Source: Desulfosediminicola ganghwensis (lineage in GTDB: Bacteria; Desulfobacterota; Desulfobulbia; Desulfobulbales; Desulfocapsaceae). From it: a stretch of 64,000 nucleotides of DNA. The notes below the pieces were generated by a model that saw nothing but the letters and a program-made list of their open reading frames with translations, did not search any database and was not told the DNA's origin. Shown here in pieces: positions 63,657 through 64,000 of the stretch (positions are counted from its first letter, which is position 1; every line of letters begins with the position of its first letter). A program made the translations under genes and the position numbers. The stretch covers positions 2,937,001 through 3,001,000 of the forward strand of contig NZ_CP050699.1 in assembly GCF_005116675.2 (NCBI RefSeq), in the 5' to 3' direction.

Positions 63657-64000
63657 TCAGCTCTTTTTTCCTCGAAGACCTGAAAGGAGATTAGCTCTTA
63701 GGTTGTCACTAAGCGGTTCTTTTTCTCCCAGCCAGATACCGAAATATACAGCAGCGAAATCAGCGGAGGGGATGACAACCTGTTCGATTCCATTCCGAAA
63801 CAGTCGCGTGGTCTGAGCTTCTCCATTATAGCAGAGGACATAACTGTCACCGTCATCTACTTCTGTGTAATTTTGGTGAAGCAGATCGAGCTGCGGACGC
63901 ACTTTGCTGATAGTTAGCGGATCATGCTGCCGATTGAGGATTTTTTCTGCGGCTTCAATGAAATTTTCCCTGGTCAGGCTGACTGCATAATTTAATTTCA
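63657..64000 (-). CDS. Chalcone-isomerase-like protein, partial
   Basis: Open from the window end (64000) to the stop at 63657, so the N-terminus is missing. The visible 113 residues include AVSLTRENFIEAAEKILNRQ, NYTEVDDGDSYVLCYN, TTRLFRNGIEQVV and AVYFGIWLGEKEPLSDNLRA, the last being the C-terminal signature of bacterial chalcone isomerase-like (Chalcone_3) periplasmic proteins. Function in bacteria is unclear. It probably forms an operon with the DUF2878 gene downstream. Confidence 0.7.
   Translation of the reverse strand, partial: KLNYAVSLTRENFIEAAEKILNRQHDPLTISKVRPQLDLLHQNYTEVDDGDSYVLCYNGEAQTTRLFRNGIEQVVIPSADFAAVYFGIWLGEKEPLSDNLRANLLSGLRGKKS

Noticed and set aside
1-64000. CRISPR arrays, rRNA and tRNA genes
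   Set aside because: No regularly spaced direct repeats, and no cloverleaf or rRNA-like sequence was recognised by eye on either strand.

Overview
The window reads as a piece of chromosome from a Gram-negative anaerobe, most likely a marine Desulfobacterota of the Desulfobulbales type. This is an inference from gene content, not from a 16S match. The support is a pyruvate formate-lyase pair under a ZTP riboswitch, Na+-antiporter genes, outer-membrane and periplasmic proteins, GrpE-DnaK, REP-type transposases and a long integron integrase of the kind I associate with sediment deltaproteobacteria. No rRNA, tRNA or CRISPR array was recognised.

Layout. 0.4-9.5 kb is core: grpE-dnaK, trpS, an HD-domain protein, a small excisionase-like HTH protein, M32 carboxypeptidase, a CHK-type kinase and a CcdA/thioredoxin pair. 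9.5-13 kb holds a small, decayed minus-strand gene-cassette array (ICMT-type methyltransferase, PAS protein, three attC-like palindromes), then an intact IS1595-family element with an 8-bp target duplication. 13.1-17.6 kb is an amino-acid-type operon (saccharopine-dehydrogenase-like, Asp/Glu racemase-like, NhaC antiporter) divergent from a GntR regulator. 17.8-28.9 kb carries a frameshifted tyrosine recombinase, an outer-membrane barrel, riboswitch-pflB-pflA, proline/glutamate P5C dehydrogenase, carbonic anhydrase and purE. It also holds three remnants: a CHK-kinase tail, an IS5/IS1182-like transposase head and a broken nhaD beside nhaR.

30-52 kb is the accessory heart. An integron integrase (35032-36405, minus) is followed by an attI region and at least six plus-strand cassettes. 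I could verify the cassettes because the first bases of each one (GTTxxxx) are the reverse complement of the R'' box of its own attC. The cassettes are: a DUF2007-like protein; an IS91-occupied cassette; a 5.3-kb cassette with a single 1704-residue nuclease-like/STAND-like NTPase; a 125-residue EVE-like protein; two small membrane proteins, one frameshifted; and a 313-residue membrane protein. Two identical IS1182-type elements have inserted into the R' recombination core of two different attC sites with a 3-bp GTT duplication. An IS91-type element sits directly after the GAAC of an attC, and its accessory recombinase has a canonical A_AAA_AAG slippery heptamer. REP-associated tyrosine transposase elements occur twice complete and once as a mini-derivative that is split by an IS4 element.

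52.5-64 kb returns to core-like genes: an FKBP isomerase, an MFS exporter, and a likely murein-peptide recycling operon (Dpp-type ABC transporter, NlpC/P60 peptidase, M55 D-aminopeptidase). These are followed by a Tyr/His/Lys-rich secreted protein, a DUF2878 membrane protein and a chalcone-isomerase-like protein running off the window end.

The most promising novel element is the giant cassette encoding a candidate Avs-like antiphage protein, next to an EVE-like cassette, within an integron whose attC sites are being targeted by three unrelated insertion elements.
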